From NCBI GenBank assembly GCA_016795385.1, contig JAEUHI010000048.1, forward strand, positions 232,726 through 296,725: a stretch of DNA of 64,000 nucleotides. The letters run 5' to 3'. The notes beneath the pieces were generated by a model. The model saw only the letters and a list, made by a program, of their open reading frames with translations. It had not been told where the DNA came from and made no database searches. The translations under genes and the position numbers were made by a program. This DNA is from Verrucomicrobiales bacterium (GTDB lineage: Bacteria > Verrucomicrobiota > Verrucomicrobiia > Verrucomicrobiales > DEV007). This document shows positions 44,544 to 52,357 of this stretch, one piece after another (position 1 is the first letter of the stretch; each line of letters begins with the position of its first letter).

Positions 44544-45356
44544 ATGGTTCAGTTCTGGAAAATGAATGGTGCCGGGAACGACTTTGTCGTCCTCGACAAC
44601 CGCGACAACTCCCTCTCTCTCACCGGCGACCAGATCGCCCGCCTTTGCCAGCGCCAGCGTGGCATCGGGGCGGACGGCCTCCTCGCGGTCGAACCCGCCG
44701 AGAACGGAGCCGATTTCCGCATGCGCTATTATAATGCAGATGGTGGCGAGGCGGAGATGTGCGGTAATGGGGCGCGTTGTTTCGCCCGGTTCGTCAATTT
44801 CCTCGTCGGCGGCGGTCTTGCCAAGACCACTTTCGAAACGATGGCCGGTGTGATCGAGGCGGAATTCGAGGGCGACCAGGTCCGCATCCAGCTCAGCACG
44901 CCGCACAGTCTCGCGCTGAATGAGACGCTCGATCTCGACGGCGTCCCGCACACGGTCCATTCCTTGAATACCGGCGTGCCCCATGCCGTGGTCTTCGTCG
45001 ATGATCTCAGCCAGGCGGAGGTGCGTCGTTTCGGCGCGGCGATGCGCTATCACACCCATTTCGCCCCGAAGGGCACGAATGCGAACTTCGTCCAGGTCCT
45101 GGAGCCCGGACACATCGCGATCCGCACCTATGAGCGCGGGGTCGAGGATGAGACGCTCGCCTGCGGCACCGGGATGGTCGCCTGCGCCCTGATCCATCAC
45201 GAGCTCACCGGCGCCCCCTCGCCGATCCGGGTCGATGTCGCCGGGGGTGATACCCTCGAGATCGGATTCACCGAGACCGGACCGGGTCAATACACCGGCG
45301 TGACCCTCCTGGGTCCGGCCGATTTCACCTTTGCGGGCAAGCTCGAGACGATCTAG
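44544..45356 (+). CDS. dapF: Diaminopimelate epimerase
   Basis: A 270-residue DapF. The two catalytic cysteines lie in MCGNGARCF near residues 72-80 and ETLACGTGMVA near 208-218. It epimerises LL- to meso-diaminopimelate for lysine and peptidoglycan. The gene is followed by dapA (45 bases) and dapB, which together make the core of the diaminopimelate pathway. The start MVQFWKMNGAGNDF matches family starts. Confidence 0.97.
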   Translation: MVQFWKMNGAGNDFVVLDNRDNSLSLTGDQIARLCQRQRGIGADGLLAVEPAENGADFRMRYYNADGGEAEMCGNGARCFARFVNFLVGGGLAKTTFETMAGVIEAEFEGDQVRIQLSTPHSLALNETLDLDGVPHTVHSLNTGVPHAVVFVDDLSQAEVRRFGAAMRYHTHFAPKGTNANFVQVLEPGHIAIRTYERGVEDETLACGTGMVACALIHHELTGAPSPIRVDVAGGDTLEIGFTETGPGQYTGVTLLGPADFTFAGKLETI

Positions 45357-45401
45357 TCTGTCCCCGTTTTCCACTGAATCCGTTCCCCCATCGTTCCCGC
45401 C

Positions 45402-46283
45402 ATGTTTGAAGGAGCCCATACCGCCCTCGTCACTCCCTTCAATGAAAAGGGAATGATCGATCCCGATGCTTTCCGAGCCCTCATCGACCGCCAGTTCGAC
45501 GGCGGGATCAAGGGCATCGTGCCCTGTGGCACCACCGGGGAGTCGTCGACCCTCTCGACCGAAGAGCACCACCTCGTCATCGAAATGGCGGTGAAGCAGG
45601 CCCGCAAGCGCGGGCTCGTCATCGCCGGCACGGGATCGAATTCCACCCGCGAGGCGATCGATCTGACCCAGGCCGCCGAAAAAGCCGGGGCCGATGCCGC
45701 CCTCCTCGTGACGCCTTATTACAACAAACCCTCGCAGGAAGGCCTCTACCAGCACTACAAGGCGATCGCCCTCTCGACCGACCTGCCCTTGATGCTCTAC
45801 TCCATCCCCGGACGCTGCCACATCCAGATCGATGTGGAGACTTGTGTGCGACTCGCCCACGATTGCCCGAACATCAAGGCGATCAAGGAAGCCGGCGGCG
45901 TGACCGAACGCGTCCGCCAGCTCCGCGCCGCCCTCCCGGCCGAATTCGAGATCCTCTCGGGCGACGATGCCCTCACCGTGGATTTCATGAAAGAAGGTGC
46001 CGTCGGGGTCGTTTCCGTCGCGGGCAATCTCATTCCCGGCCCCATGGCCGATCTCACCCGCGCCATGCTGGAAAAGCGCATCGGAGACGCCGAGGCGATC
46101 CACGCGAAGTATGCCCCGCTCTTCAACGCCTTCCTCAAGATCGACACCAACCCGGTGCCGATCAAGGCGGCGCTGGGCCTCACCGGAGCCTGTCGTCCCA
46201 AGCTGCGCCTCCCCATGGTGGAGATGAGTGCCGAAAAGGTCGAGGAACTCCGCTCGATTCTGGGCCAAATCGGGATTCTCTGA
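45402..46283 (+). CDS. dapA: 4-hydroxy-tetrahydrodipicolinate synthase
   Basis: A 293-residue DapA of the aldolase class I family. MFEGAHTALVTPF at the start, GTTGESSTLS near residue 48, LMLYSIPGR near 131 and NIKAIKEAGG near 160, which contains the Schiff-base Lys, are diagnostic. It condenses pyruvate and aspartate semialdehyde to begin the diaminopimelate pathway. The gene lies between dapF and dapB with normal operon spacing. Confidence 0.97.
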   Translation: MFEGAHTALVTPFNEKGMIDPDAFRALIDRQFDGGIKGIVPCGTTGESSTLSTEEHHLVIEMAVKQARKRGLVIAGTGSNSTREAIDLTQAAEKAGADAALLVTPYYNKPSQEGLYQHYKAIALSTDLPLMLYSIPGRCHIQIDVETCVRLAHDCPNIKAIKEAGGVTERVRQLRAALPAEFEILSGDDALTVDFMKEGAVGVVSVAGNLIPGPMADLTRAMLEKRIGDAEAIHAKYAPLFNAFLKIDTNPVPIKAALGLTGACRPKLRLPMVEMSAEKVEELRSILGQIGIL

Positions 46284-46320
46284 AATCCCCCGTTGTATTC
46301 ATCCCCAACCGCTTCTCGTC

Positions 46321-47061
46321 ATGTTGAACATTCTCGTTACCGGATTCCGCGGACGCATGGGTCAGGCCGTGGCCACCGCCATCGGCGAAGACGGCGAAGC
46401 ACGCGTCGCCGCCGGGATCGATCTGGGGGATTCCCTCGAGGAAGCCCTGAAAAAGAGCGAGATCGTGATCGATTTCACGCTACCCTCTTTCACCAACGAA
46501 CTGGTCGAAGGCTGTGTTGCCTCGGGCACCCCCTTCGTCATGGGCACGACCGGCCACGACGATGCCCAGCTCGAGCTGATCCGCCGCGCCTCCGAGGAGA
46601 TCCCCGTGGTCCACGCCCCGAACTTCTCGGTCGGCGTGAACACCCTTTTCTGGCTGACCCGCCGGACCGCCGAGATCCTCGGCGAGGATTTCGACCTTGA
46701 GGTCGTCGAGATGCACCACCGCCACAAGAAGGATTCCCCCAGTGGCACGGCGCGCCGTCTCGCCGAGATCCTCACCGAGGTGCGGAATCTCTCCTACGAT
46801 GAAGATTGCCGCCACGGGCGATTCGGCGATGTCGGAGCACGGACGAATCACGAGGTCGGCGTTCATGCCATCCGCGGCGGCGACGTCGTCGGAGACCACA
46901 CCGTGATCTATGCCGGGAACGGCGAACGGGTCGAGCTGACCCACAAGGCCTCGAGCCGCCTCACCTTTGCCAAGGGTGCCGTCCGCGCCGCCAAATGGAT
47001 CAAATCAGAGGGACTCAAGAGCGGTCTCTTCGACATGCAGGACGTCCTTGGTCTGAAGTGA
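46321..47061 (+). CDS. dapB: 4-hydroxy-tetrahydrodipicolinate reductase
   Basis: A 246-residue DapB. The NAD(P)-binding loop is GFRGRMG near residues 8-14, and the catalytic block EMHHRHKKDSPSGTA is near residues 138-152. It reduces the DapA product to tetrahydrodipicolinate. It ends 2 bases before folK. The start MLNILVTGF fits the family; I saw no better upstream start. Confidence 0.97.
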   Translation: MLNILVTGFRGRMGQAVATAIGEDGEARVAAGIDLGDSLEEALKKSEIVIDFTLPSFTNELVEGCVASGTPFVMGTTGHDDAQLELIRRASEEIPVVHAPNFSVGVNTLFWLTRRTAEILGEDFDLEVVEMHHRHKKDSPSGTARRLAEILTEVRNLSYDEDCRHGRFGDVGARTNHEVGVHAIRGGDVVGDHTVIYAGNGERVELTHKASSRLTFAKGAVRAAKWIKSEGLKSGLFDMQDVLGLK

Positions 47062-47063
47062 GG

Positions 47064-47546
47064 ATGGCCCGCGTCGGGATCAGCCTCGGATCGAATCTCG
47101 GCGATCGCATCGCCCATCTCCGCGACGCGGTCGCGCGGCTCGCGCCTCTACGGAGTTCGTCGCATCTCCTGGTCTCGCCGGTTTTCGAGACCGAGCCGGT
47201 CGATTGCCCCGAGGGATCGGAAGCGTTTTTCAACGCCGTCATCGAGATCGAAACGGACCTTCCCCCGCTCGACCTTCTCGCCGCGACCCAGGCGATCGAG
47301 CGGGAAATGGGGCGGCCCGAAGTGCGCGCGGTGAACGCGCCAAGGACCATTGATCTCGATCTGCTTTACTACGACGATCTCGCGATGCGATCGCCCGGAT
47401 TGGAGTTGCCTCATCCACGCATGTTTCAGCGTGCCTTCGTCTTAAAGCCGCTCGCCGCGATCCGTCCGGATTTCGTGCCGGCCGGTGCTCTGGATTCGCT
47501 CGATGATTCGGGTGTCACGGAAGTGGCCGAAACGATCGCAGGATAA
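47064..47546 (+). CDS. folK: 2-amino-4-hydroxy-6-hydroxymethyldihydropteridine pyrophosphokinase
   Basis: A 160-residue HPPK. The start MARVGISLGSNLGDR holds the nucleotide-binding N-terminus, and NAPRTIDLDLLYYDD near residues 93-107 and ELPHPRMFQRAFVLKPL near 113-129 hold the metal and pterin-binding residues. It transfers pyrophosphate to the pterin in folate synthesis. The gene starts 2 bases after dapB, so it is cotranscribed despite the unrelated pathway. A stem at 47548-47571 follows the stop codon. Confidence 0.96.
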   Translation: MARVGISLGSNLGDRIAHLRDAVARLAPLRSSSHLLVSPVFETEPVDCPEGSEAFFNAVIEIETDLPPLDLLAATQAIEREMGRPEVRAVNAPRTIDLDLLYYDDLAMRSPGLELPHPRMFQRAFVLKPLAAIRPDFVPAGALDSLDDSGVTEVAETIAG

Positions 47547-47547
47547 C

Positions 47548-47571
47548 CCAAGGAGGGGCGACATTCCTTGG
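47548..47571. terminator. Hairpin between folK and the converging fusion gene
   Basis: CCAAGGA (47548-47554) pairs with TCCTTGG (47565-47571) around a 10-base loop, between the folK stop codon and the minus-strand stop codon at 47572. No T-run follows on either strand, so it may be a weak or Rho-assisted terminator. Confidence 0.35.
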
Positions 47572-49908
47572 TCAGGTCAGCCGCGCGAATCCCGTGTGTT
47601 TCACCGGCCCTCCAATCCGTCCCGTGATGTCATTTGCGGCAATCGCCGACGCCAGTTCCGCGAAGACCTCATCCAGCGCGGCGAGATAAAGCGCGACATG
47701 ATGCTCCTCATGGGCCAGCATCGAATTGAATCCACCCGCCGCGAGGAAACCACGTTTCAGCATCCGTGCGGTCATCAGGGTGAGCAAAGCCGCCGACTCG
47801 GGATGCTCGAAAGCGAGCAGAGCCATCTCGGGACGACCGCCGACCTTCACCGGCAAGCCGTGTTTGCCTCCCAATTCCATCCAGCCCGTCCTGACAAGAT
47901 TACCAATGGCCGCCAGATGAGCCGGCACATCGATCCGGCGCATCTTCCGGACGCACGCCAGCGCCGCCGCCGGGCCCACGCCCTCGGTCCAAAAGGTGCT
48001 GGAGATGAAGGAGCGTTGCGCCGCCTCCATCGTGGCCGCCTTCCCCACGACCGCACCGACGGGAAAGCCGTTTCCGAGCGCTTTCGCAAAGACCGCGAGA
48101 TCGGGCGTGACACCGTATTTCAAATGGGCGCCGCCTGGACAAAGCCTCCAACCGACCGAGATCTCGTCAAAGATCAGACGGATGCCGTGACGATCGCATC
48201 GTTCGCGCACGCCTTCGAGGAATCCGGGTTCGGGATCGGTGTAGCGCGTCGGCTCCATCACGATGGCGGCGAGTTCGCCTGAGTGTTGTGTCAGGATCTC
48301 GTCGAGCTCGTCGAGGCGGTTGTAGTGGAAAGTCATGGTGTGGCCCGCCAGTGCCGCCGGCACCCCCGCCGGATCGAGACCAGGCAAAAGATGGCCACCG
48401 AGGTTTTCCCCTCCGAGATTCGCAGCGAGATACCAGTCGTGCCATCCGTGATAGCCGCAGAGGGCGACCTTATCCCGACCCGTCGAGGCGCGGGCGATGC
48501 GCACGGCCACGGCCATGGTTTCGCCCCCGCTCCGGGTGAAGCGGACCTGCTCGGCCCAGGGATGGATTTCGATGAGTTCTTGGGCGAGTTCGACCTCGTC
48601 GTGGGTCTGCAAGGTGGACATCGCACCGAGGGAAACCCGCCGGATGACCGCGGCATTGACGTCGGGATCGGCTGCCCCGAGAATCGTCGAAAGAATTCCT
48701 CCCAGGCTGAAATCGAGGAACTTGCGCCCCTCCAGATCGATCACTTCGCATCCCCGTGCCTCGCGGTAGTAGGCGGGCCATTGCTCCGGAGCAAACATCT
48801 CGGGACGTTTGCTGAGGAGCTGGGTGCCACCGGGAATGAGGCTCTTCGCCACCCGGTAGGCGGCCTGGACATCGGGCACGGGACGCGGCAGCGGGAGTCC
48901 CAGTTGGCGCCGGGCCCCGAGGCAGAAGATCTCCTCCACATCGGTCGCGTCGAGGTGCTGGTTTTCGCACGCCTCTTTCAGCGCAAGAAGCGACTCGAGC
49001 CCGAGCAAAGTCGGACGAGCGAAACGCGACTTCGAAAAATCGGCGCGGATCTCGTCGAGCCAGAGGAAGCCATCGGCGAGATTGACGCAGCGGCTCCGCA
49101 TCTCGGTGACACAGAAATCGGCCCCGTGCCAGAGACGGGTCGGTCCAAAGACCTCCAGGATCGCCTCAAAGGCCGAGGCCTCACACACCGCCGAAGTATC
49201 AAAGAAGACATTGTCGAGTCCTCGCAGCGAGGCGATCCCCTCCACCGTGTGGCGTCCGCAGAAGCCCCGTGCGGCATGGGCAAGAATGAGCTTGGCGTTG
49301 GGATAACGAATGCAGTGCTCGCGGATGTAACGCTGGTTTTCCTCCTCCGCCACGGCCCGGGGCAGAACCATGTGCAGCATGATGAAAAGTCCGCGCTGAT
49401 CGGCCAGTTCCCAGGCCCATTCCGGGATGAATTCACCGGTCGGCGCGAAGAGCGTGTCGGGACGATCCGCAAAGAGATGGTAGACCTTGAATCCGACAAA
49501 CCCGTCGTCGTCGAGCTGGCGTTCCACCGCCGCCGGATCCTGGCGCGGCGTCGCGATCATGAGTCCGCGCGAGTCCGGATCCTTCCGCATCTCCTCGGCG
49601 AGATGGCGGTTCGCTCCTTCCACATCGAGGACACGGGTCGGAAAGGGAAAAAACAAACCACCCGTCGGGGAACGGTCCGGCATCCAAAGGGAAAGGCGCT
49701 CGTCGTAGACCTCCCGCGTCACGACCGCCGGCCCCGCCGCCGCGAGGGCCGGCGTCGGCGAACCGAGGTCCTGCGTTCTCCAGAGATGGGCGTGCGCGTC
49801 GAAGGCATCGGGCGGCACGAAGCCGGCGAGATGGCGGTGCCAGAGATCGAGATCGTAGTCGGTGATCTCGGCCCAGACATAGGGGGTGATTTCGGGAACG
49901 GGGCTCAT
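47572..49908 (-). CDS. Amidohydrolase-class III aminotransferase fusion protein
   Basis: A 778-residue cytoplasmic protein made of two complete-looking domains. Residues 1-335 form an amidohydrolase_2-type barrel with H39-x-H41 (DAHAHLW), MLHM near 179 and ILAHAAR near 211 as metal ligands. Residues about 345-760 are a class III aminotransferase resembling glutamate-1-semialdehyde aminomutase, with YHGWHDW near 486, FDEIS near 580 and the PLP lysine Lys609 in AVFAKALGNGFP. No linker sequence separates them strongly. The fusion suggests coupled hydrolysis and transamination of one metabolite, perhaps channelled. The substrate is unknown. It is a single minus-strand gene divergent from the antitoxin at 49966. 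Confidence 0.88.
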   Translation of the reverse strand: MSPVPEITPYVWAEITDYDLDLWHRHLAGFVPPDAFDAHAHLWRTQDLGSPTPALAAAGPAVVTREVYDERLSLWMPDRSPTGGLFFPFPTRVLDVEGANRHLAEEMRKDPDSRGLMIATPRQDPAAVERQLDDDGFVGFKVYHLFADRPDTLFAPTGEFIPEWAWELADQRGLFIMLHMVLPRAVAEEENQRYIREHCIRYPNAKLILAHAARGFCGRHTVEGIASLRGLDNVFFDTSAVCEASAFEAILEVFGPTRLWHGADFCVTEMRSRCVNLADGFLWLDEIRADFSKSRFARPTLLGLESLLALKEACENQHLDATDVEEIFCLGARRQLGLPLPRPVPDVQAAYRVAKSLIPGGTQLLSKRPEMFAPEQWPAYYREARGCEVIDLEGRKFLDFSLGGILSTILGAADPDVNAAVIRRVSLGAMSTLQTHDEVELAQELIEIHPWAEQVRFTRSGGETMAVAVRIARASTGRDKVALCGYHGWHDWYLAANLGGENLGGHLLPGLDPAGVPAALAGHTMTFHYNRLDELDEILTQHSGELAAIVMEPTRYTDPEPGFLEGVRERCDRHGIRLIFDEISVGWRLCPGGAHLKYGVTPDLAVFAKALGNGFPVGAVVGKAATMEAAQRSFISSTFWTEGVGPAAALACVRKMRRIDVPAHLAAIGNLVRTGWMELGGKHGLPVKVGGRPEMALLAFEHPESAALLTLMTARMLKRGFLAAGGFNSMLAHEEHHVALYLAALDEVFAELASAIAANDITGRIGGPVKHTGFARLT

Positions 49909-49938
49909 GCGGCGGATGGAAAATTGACGGCAGGATGA

Positions 49939-49962
49939 TTGTGATGCAAACTTTCATCACAA
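49939..49962 (+). promoter_or_regulatory. Palindromic operator upstream of the antitoxin gene
   Basis: TTGTGATG (49939-49946) and CATCACAA (49955-49962) form a perfect 8-base inverted repeat with an 8-base spacer, ending 3 bases before the antitoxin ATG. A TTGACG hexamer at 49924-49929 is a possible -35. Type II antitoxins usually repress their own operon by binding such repeats. Confidence 0.6.
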
Positions 49963-49965
49963 CTC

Positions 49966-50220
49966 ATGAAAACGCTCACGGTCCGGGATTTGAGGTACGA
50001 CTTTGCCAAAGTCGAGGAATGGCTCGCCGACGGCGAAGAGATCGAGATCACCAAGCATGGCAAACCCGTGGCGCACTTGTCGCCTCCAGGACGAAGGCAG
50101 GCGCCGGTCTTCGACGCCGAAGCGCATCGGCGCCGAATGCGCGAGACCTGGGGTGACCGCGTTTTTTCCGCGGAGGAAGTTCGTGAAATGCGGGAAGCGG
50201 AGCTCGGCGATTTCAGTTGA
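49966..50220 (+). CDS. Phd/YefM-type antitoxin
   Basis: An 84-residue antitoxin of the Phd/YefM family. The N-terminal MKTLTVRDLRYDFAKVEEWLADGEEIEITKHGKPVAHL holds the DNA-binding strand-helix region, while the C-terminal part is charged and probably binds the toxin. The last stop overlaps the toxin start (TGATG), the usual coupling. A palindrome sits right at its promoter. The partner is a PIN-domain protein rather than a Doc or YoeB toxin. Confidence 0.85.
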   Translation: MKTLTVRDLRYDFAKVEEWLADGEEIEITKHGKPVAHLSPPGRRQAPVFDAEAHRRRMRETWGDRVFSAEEVREMREAELGDFS

Positions 50221-50690
50221 TGACGGGAGTCGATACTTCCTTTCTCTGCGCTCTTTATCGAACGCAGGACAACTCCGACCGGGCGATCGCCTGCCGGATG
50301 GAGATGAACGGTCCACTTGCGATTACCCATCTCCTCCTTTGGGAGTTTCGTCAGGCTGCCCGGTTCCAAGCCTTTCGAAACCGAAACAATCCGCAGCAGG
50401 GTTATCCTCTCCATGAGGCGGAGAAAATGATCGCGGACCTCAAAGAGGATCTCGACAACGGAACGGTGGTGATCGCCGAAGTGGATTCCATGAAAGTCCT
50501 CGCCCTCGCCGAGCGAATCTCCAAGCTCCGCACCTACGAGGGAGGCCATCGCAGCTTCGACGTGCTCCATATCGCCGCCGCCCTCGAACTGGAAGCCGAC
50601 GCCTTCCTCTCCTTCGACGGCAATCAAAACACCCTCGCCGCCGCCGAAGGCATGCAGACCCCGCTCGCGATTCATTCGGTGGAAAGGTAG
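50220..50690 (+). CDS. PIN-domain toxin (VapC-like ribonuclease)
   Basis: A 156-residue PIN-domain protein. TGVDTSFLCALY holds the first catalytic Asp, a central helix has LLLWEFRQAA with an acidic residue, and SFDVLHIAAALELEADAFLSFDGNQ near the end holds the last acidic pair typical of VapC. It would cleave RNA, often the anticodon loop of initiator tRNA in other bacteria. I start at the ATG at 50220, 1 base into the antitoxin stop; a TTG at 50217 also reads in frame. Its end overlaps the converging 50672 gene by 19 bases. Confidence 0.88.
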   Translation: MTGVDTSFLCALYRTQDNSDRAIACRMEMNGPLAITHLLLWEFRQAARFQAFRNRNNPQQGYPLHEAEKMIADLKEDLDNGTVVIAEVDSMKVLALAERISKLRTYEGGHRSFDVLHIAAALELEADAFLSFDGNQNTLAAAEGMQTPLAIHSVER

Positions 50691-52210
50691 ATCGCGTAAA
50701 GCTTCGCCTCCGCTTCGTCGGGAAGGGTGATCTTCAGGGCGATCGGGCGTCCGGCAGGAAGGCTTCCCTGCGGAAAATCCACCACCGACCTGGTTCCTGA
50801 CAAAACCACCTTCCCCGCCTTGTCTCCGGAATACTCCGCCAAAGGCCGGTCAAAGTCATCGAGCAACTCCACCCTCAGGGGCGCGGTCTCTGAAACGCCC
50901 TCGACGTTCGCAAAGATCTTCTCCCCTTCCCCGGCCTCGAAGGTCGTCGTCACGACATGGGCGGGCGAATCGGGCACCTTGCGCGAGAGGTAGGCAAAGC
51001 CGTCACGACGCAGGGTCGCCAGGCCGATCTCCATGTTCTTCAGCTTGCCGCCGGTGTCCCAGTGCGAATACCAGATCATCGTCTGGTCGCCATCGTTGAT
51101 AAAGGCGTGCCCCTGCAGGATCGCGACATCGTCCCATTCACCCGGCTTGCCTCGGGCGATGACCTTGTGATCCGGGATCGGTTCGCGGAAGTGGATGCCG
51201 TCATTGCTCACGATCAGCCCGAGATCGACCGCGACGCCCTGGTTCCACTGTTTCGGATCGGCTGGTTTCTCGGCGGCGTCCTGCCAAAGGCCATTGAGTC
51301 CGACGATGACGTTGCCGCGATTCCACAGGCCCGCACCCATGTGCCCTTGCTGGCCCTTGATGGGCTGTGAGGTGAGCTGCCCGGGACGCGCGAAGGCGAA
51401 GGCTTTCGCCCGCGACCAGTTGACGAAATCCGGCGAACGATAACTCAGCGTCACCCGTCCCACCTCGCTCCCATCCATTCGCCAGGCCCAGGGCGAGAGC
51501 AACTGGCCGGGGGCGTAGTAGAAATTGCCAAAGCGATACAGACCCGAGACCTCGAAGCGCTCGTTCCCCGCGTTCATGGGCCGGTCGCCGACCACTTTCC
51601 AGGTCAGGCCGTCTGCGCTCGTCGCGGCGATGAAGGCGCCCCAGCGTCTTTCATTCGGACCGATCCCACTGCGCCCGCCCCGCACATCCTCGAAGGGCGG
51701 ATGGGCGATGTAGACGCACTTGAAACGGCGCGAAGGATCGGGGTCCTCGGGCTCGTGGAGGATGGAGAGGAAGTCATTCACCTTCGCGAGCGAAGGCACC
51801 TCCGATTCGATCAGGCAGATGTTGTTCTGTTTGTTGCCGTTGAATTCGACAAGGCCGAGCTCGGGTTTGGTCCAGGTCACGCCATCCTCGCTCTCAGCAT
51901 AGCACATCGGCCGCCACCAACCCGGTGCCTGCCCCGCTTTGATCTCCGTCTCGAACATGCCGAGATACCACATGCGGAATTTCCCCTCGAGCTTCAGCAC
52001 GGTGCCGTAGAGAATGGCATGACCATGATCCGGCGCCCCCTCCGGTCCCCGGCGCAGGACGGGATTGGACGGATGTTTTTCTGCCGTCACCGGCGTCACC
52101 GCAACATTGTCCCGGAACGGGATGGCGTGGTCGTCGAACGAAAAGAAGACCTGCTCGGCGGCGTGGAGGGGAAAGGCAAGCGTCAGGAGAAGGCAGTTGA
52201 GGAGCTTCAT
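50672..52210 (-). CDS. Secreted glycosidase-like beta-propeller protein
   Basis: A 512-residue exported protein with signal MKLLNCLLLTLAFPLHA; I start at 52210. The body repeats W-Y-x-G-M/x-F, DGxTW and L-S-Y-R-S-P-D-F strands, giving a five-bladed propeller like GH32/43-type fold proteins. Repeats such as SEDGVTWTKPELGLVEFNG also occur in the paralogues at 59035 and 61670. A hydrolytic catalytic pair is not clear, so it may bind rather than cleave glycan. The C-terminal 110 residues are a separate beta domain. Confidence 0.75.
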   Translation of the reverse strand: MKLLNCLLLTLAFPLHAAEQVFFSFDDHAIPFRDNVAVTPVTAEKHPSNPVLRRGPEGAPDHGHAILYGTVLKLEGKFRMWYLGMFETEIKAGQAPGWWRPMCYAESEDGVTWTKPELGLVEFNGNKQNNICLIESEVPSLAKVNDFLSILHEPEDPDPSRRFKCVYIAHPPFEDVRGGRSGIGPNERRWGAFIAATSADGLTWKVVGDRPMNAGNERFEVSGLYRFGNFYYAPGQLLSPWAWRMDGSEVGRVTLSYRSPDFVNWSRAKAFAFARPGQLTSQPIKGQQGHMGAGLWNRGNVIVGLNGLWQDAAEKPADPKQWNQGVAVDLGLIVSNDGIHFREPIPDHKVIARGKPGEWDDVAILQGHAFINDGDQTMIWYSHWDTGGKLKNMEIGLATLRRDGFAYLSRKVPDSPAHVVTTTFEAGEGEKIFANVEGVSETAPLRVELLDDFDRPLAEYSGDKAGKVVLSGTRSVVDFPQGSLPAGRPIALKITLPDEAEAKLYAIYLSTE

Positions 52211-52357
52211 GTCTTCGATCATTCGTGCCCCGGCGCTTTCTGGCAAGACCGTCCTTTTGGTCAGTTTTGTGAACCAGATGGACGTCAATCATAGGCGGCG
52301 CCGCAAGGGCCGGAATCGATCTTGACGCGAATCCTCCACTAAAGCTACGCTGAAGCG

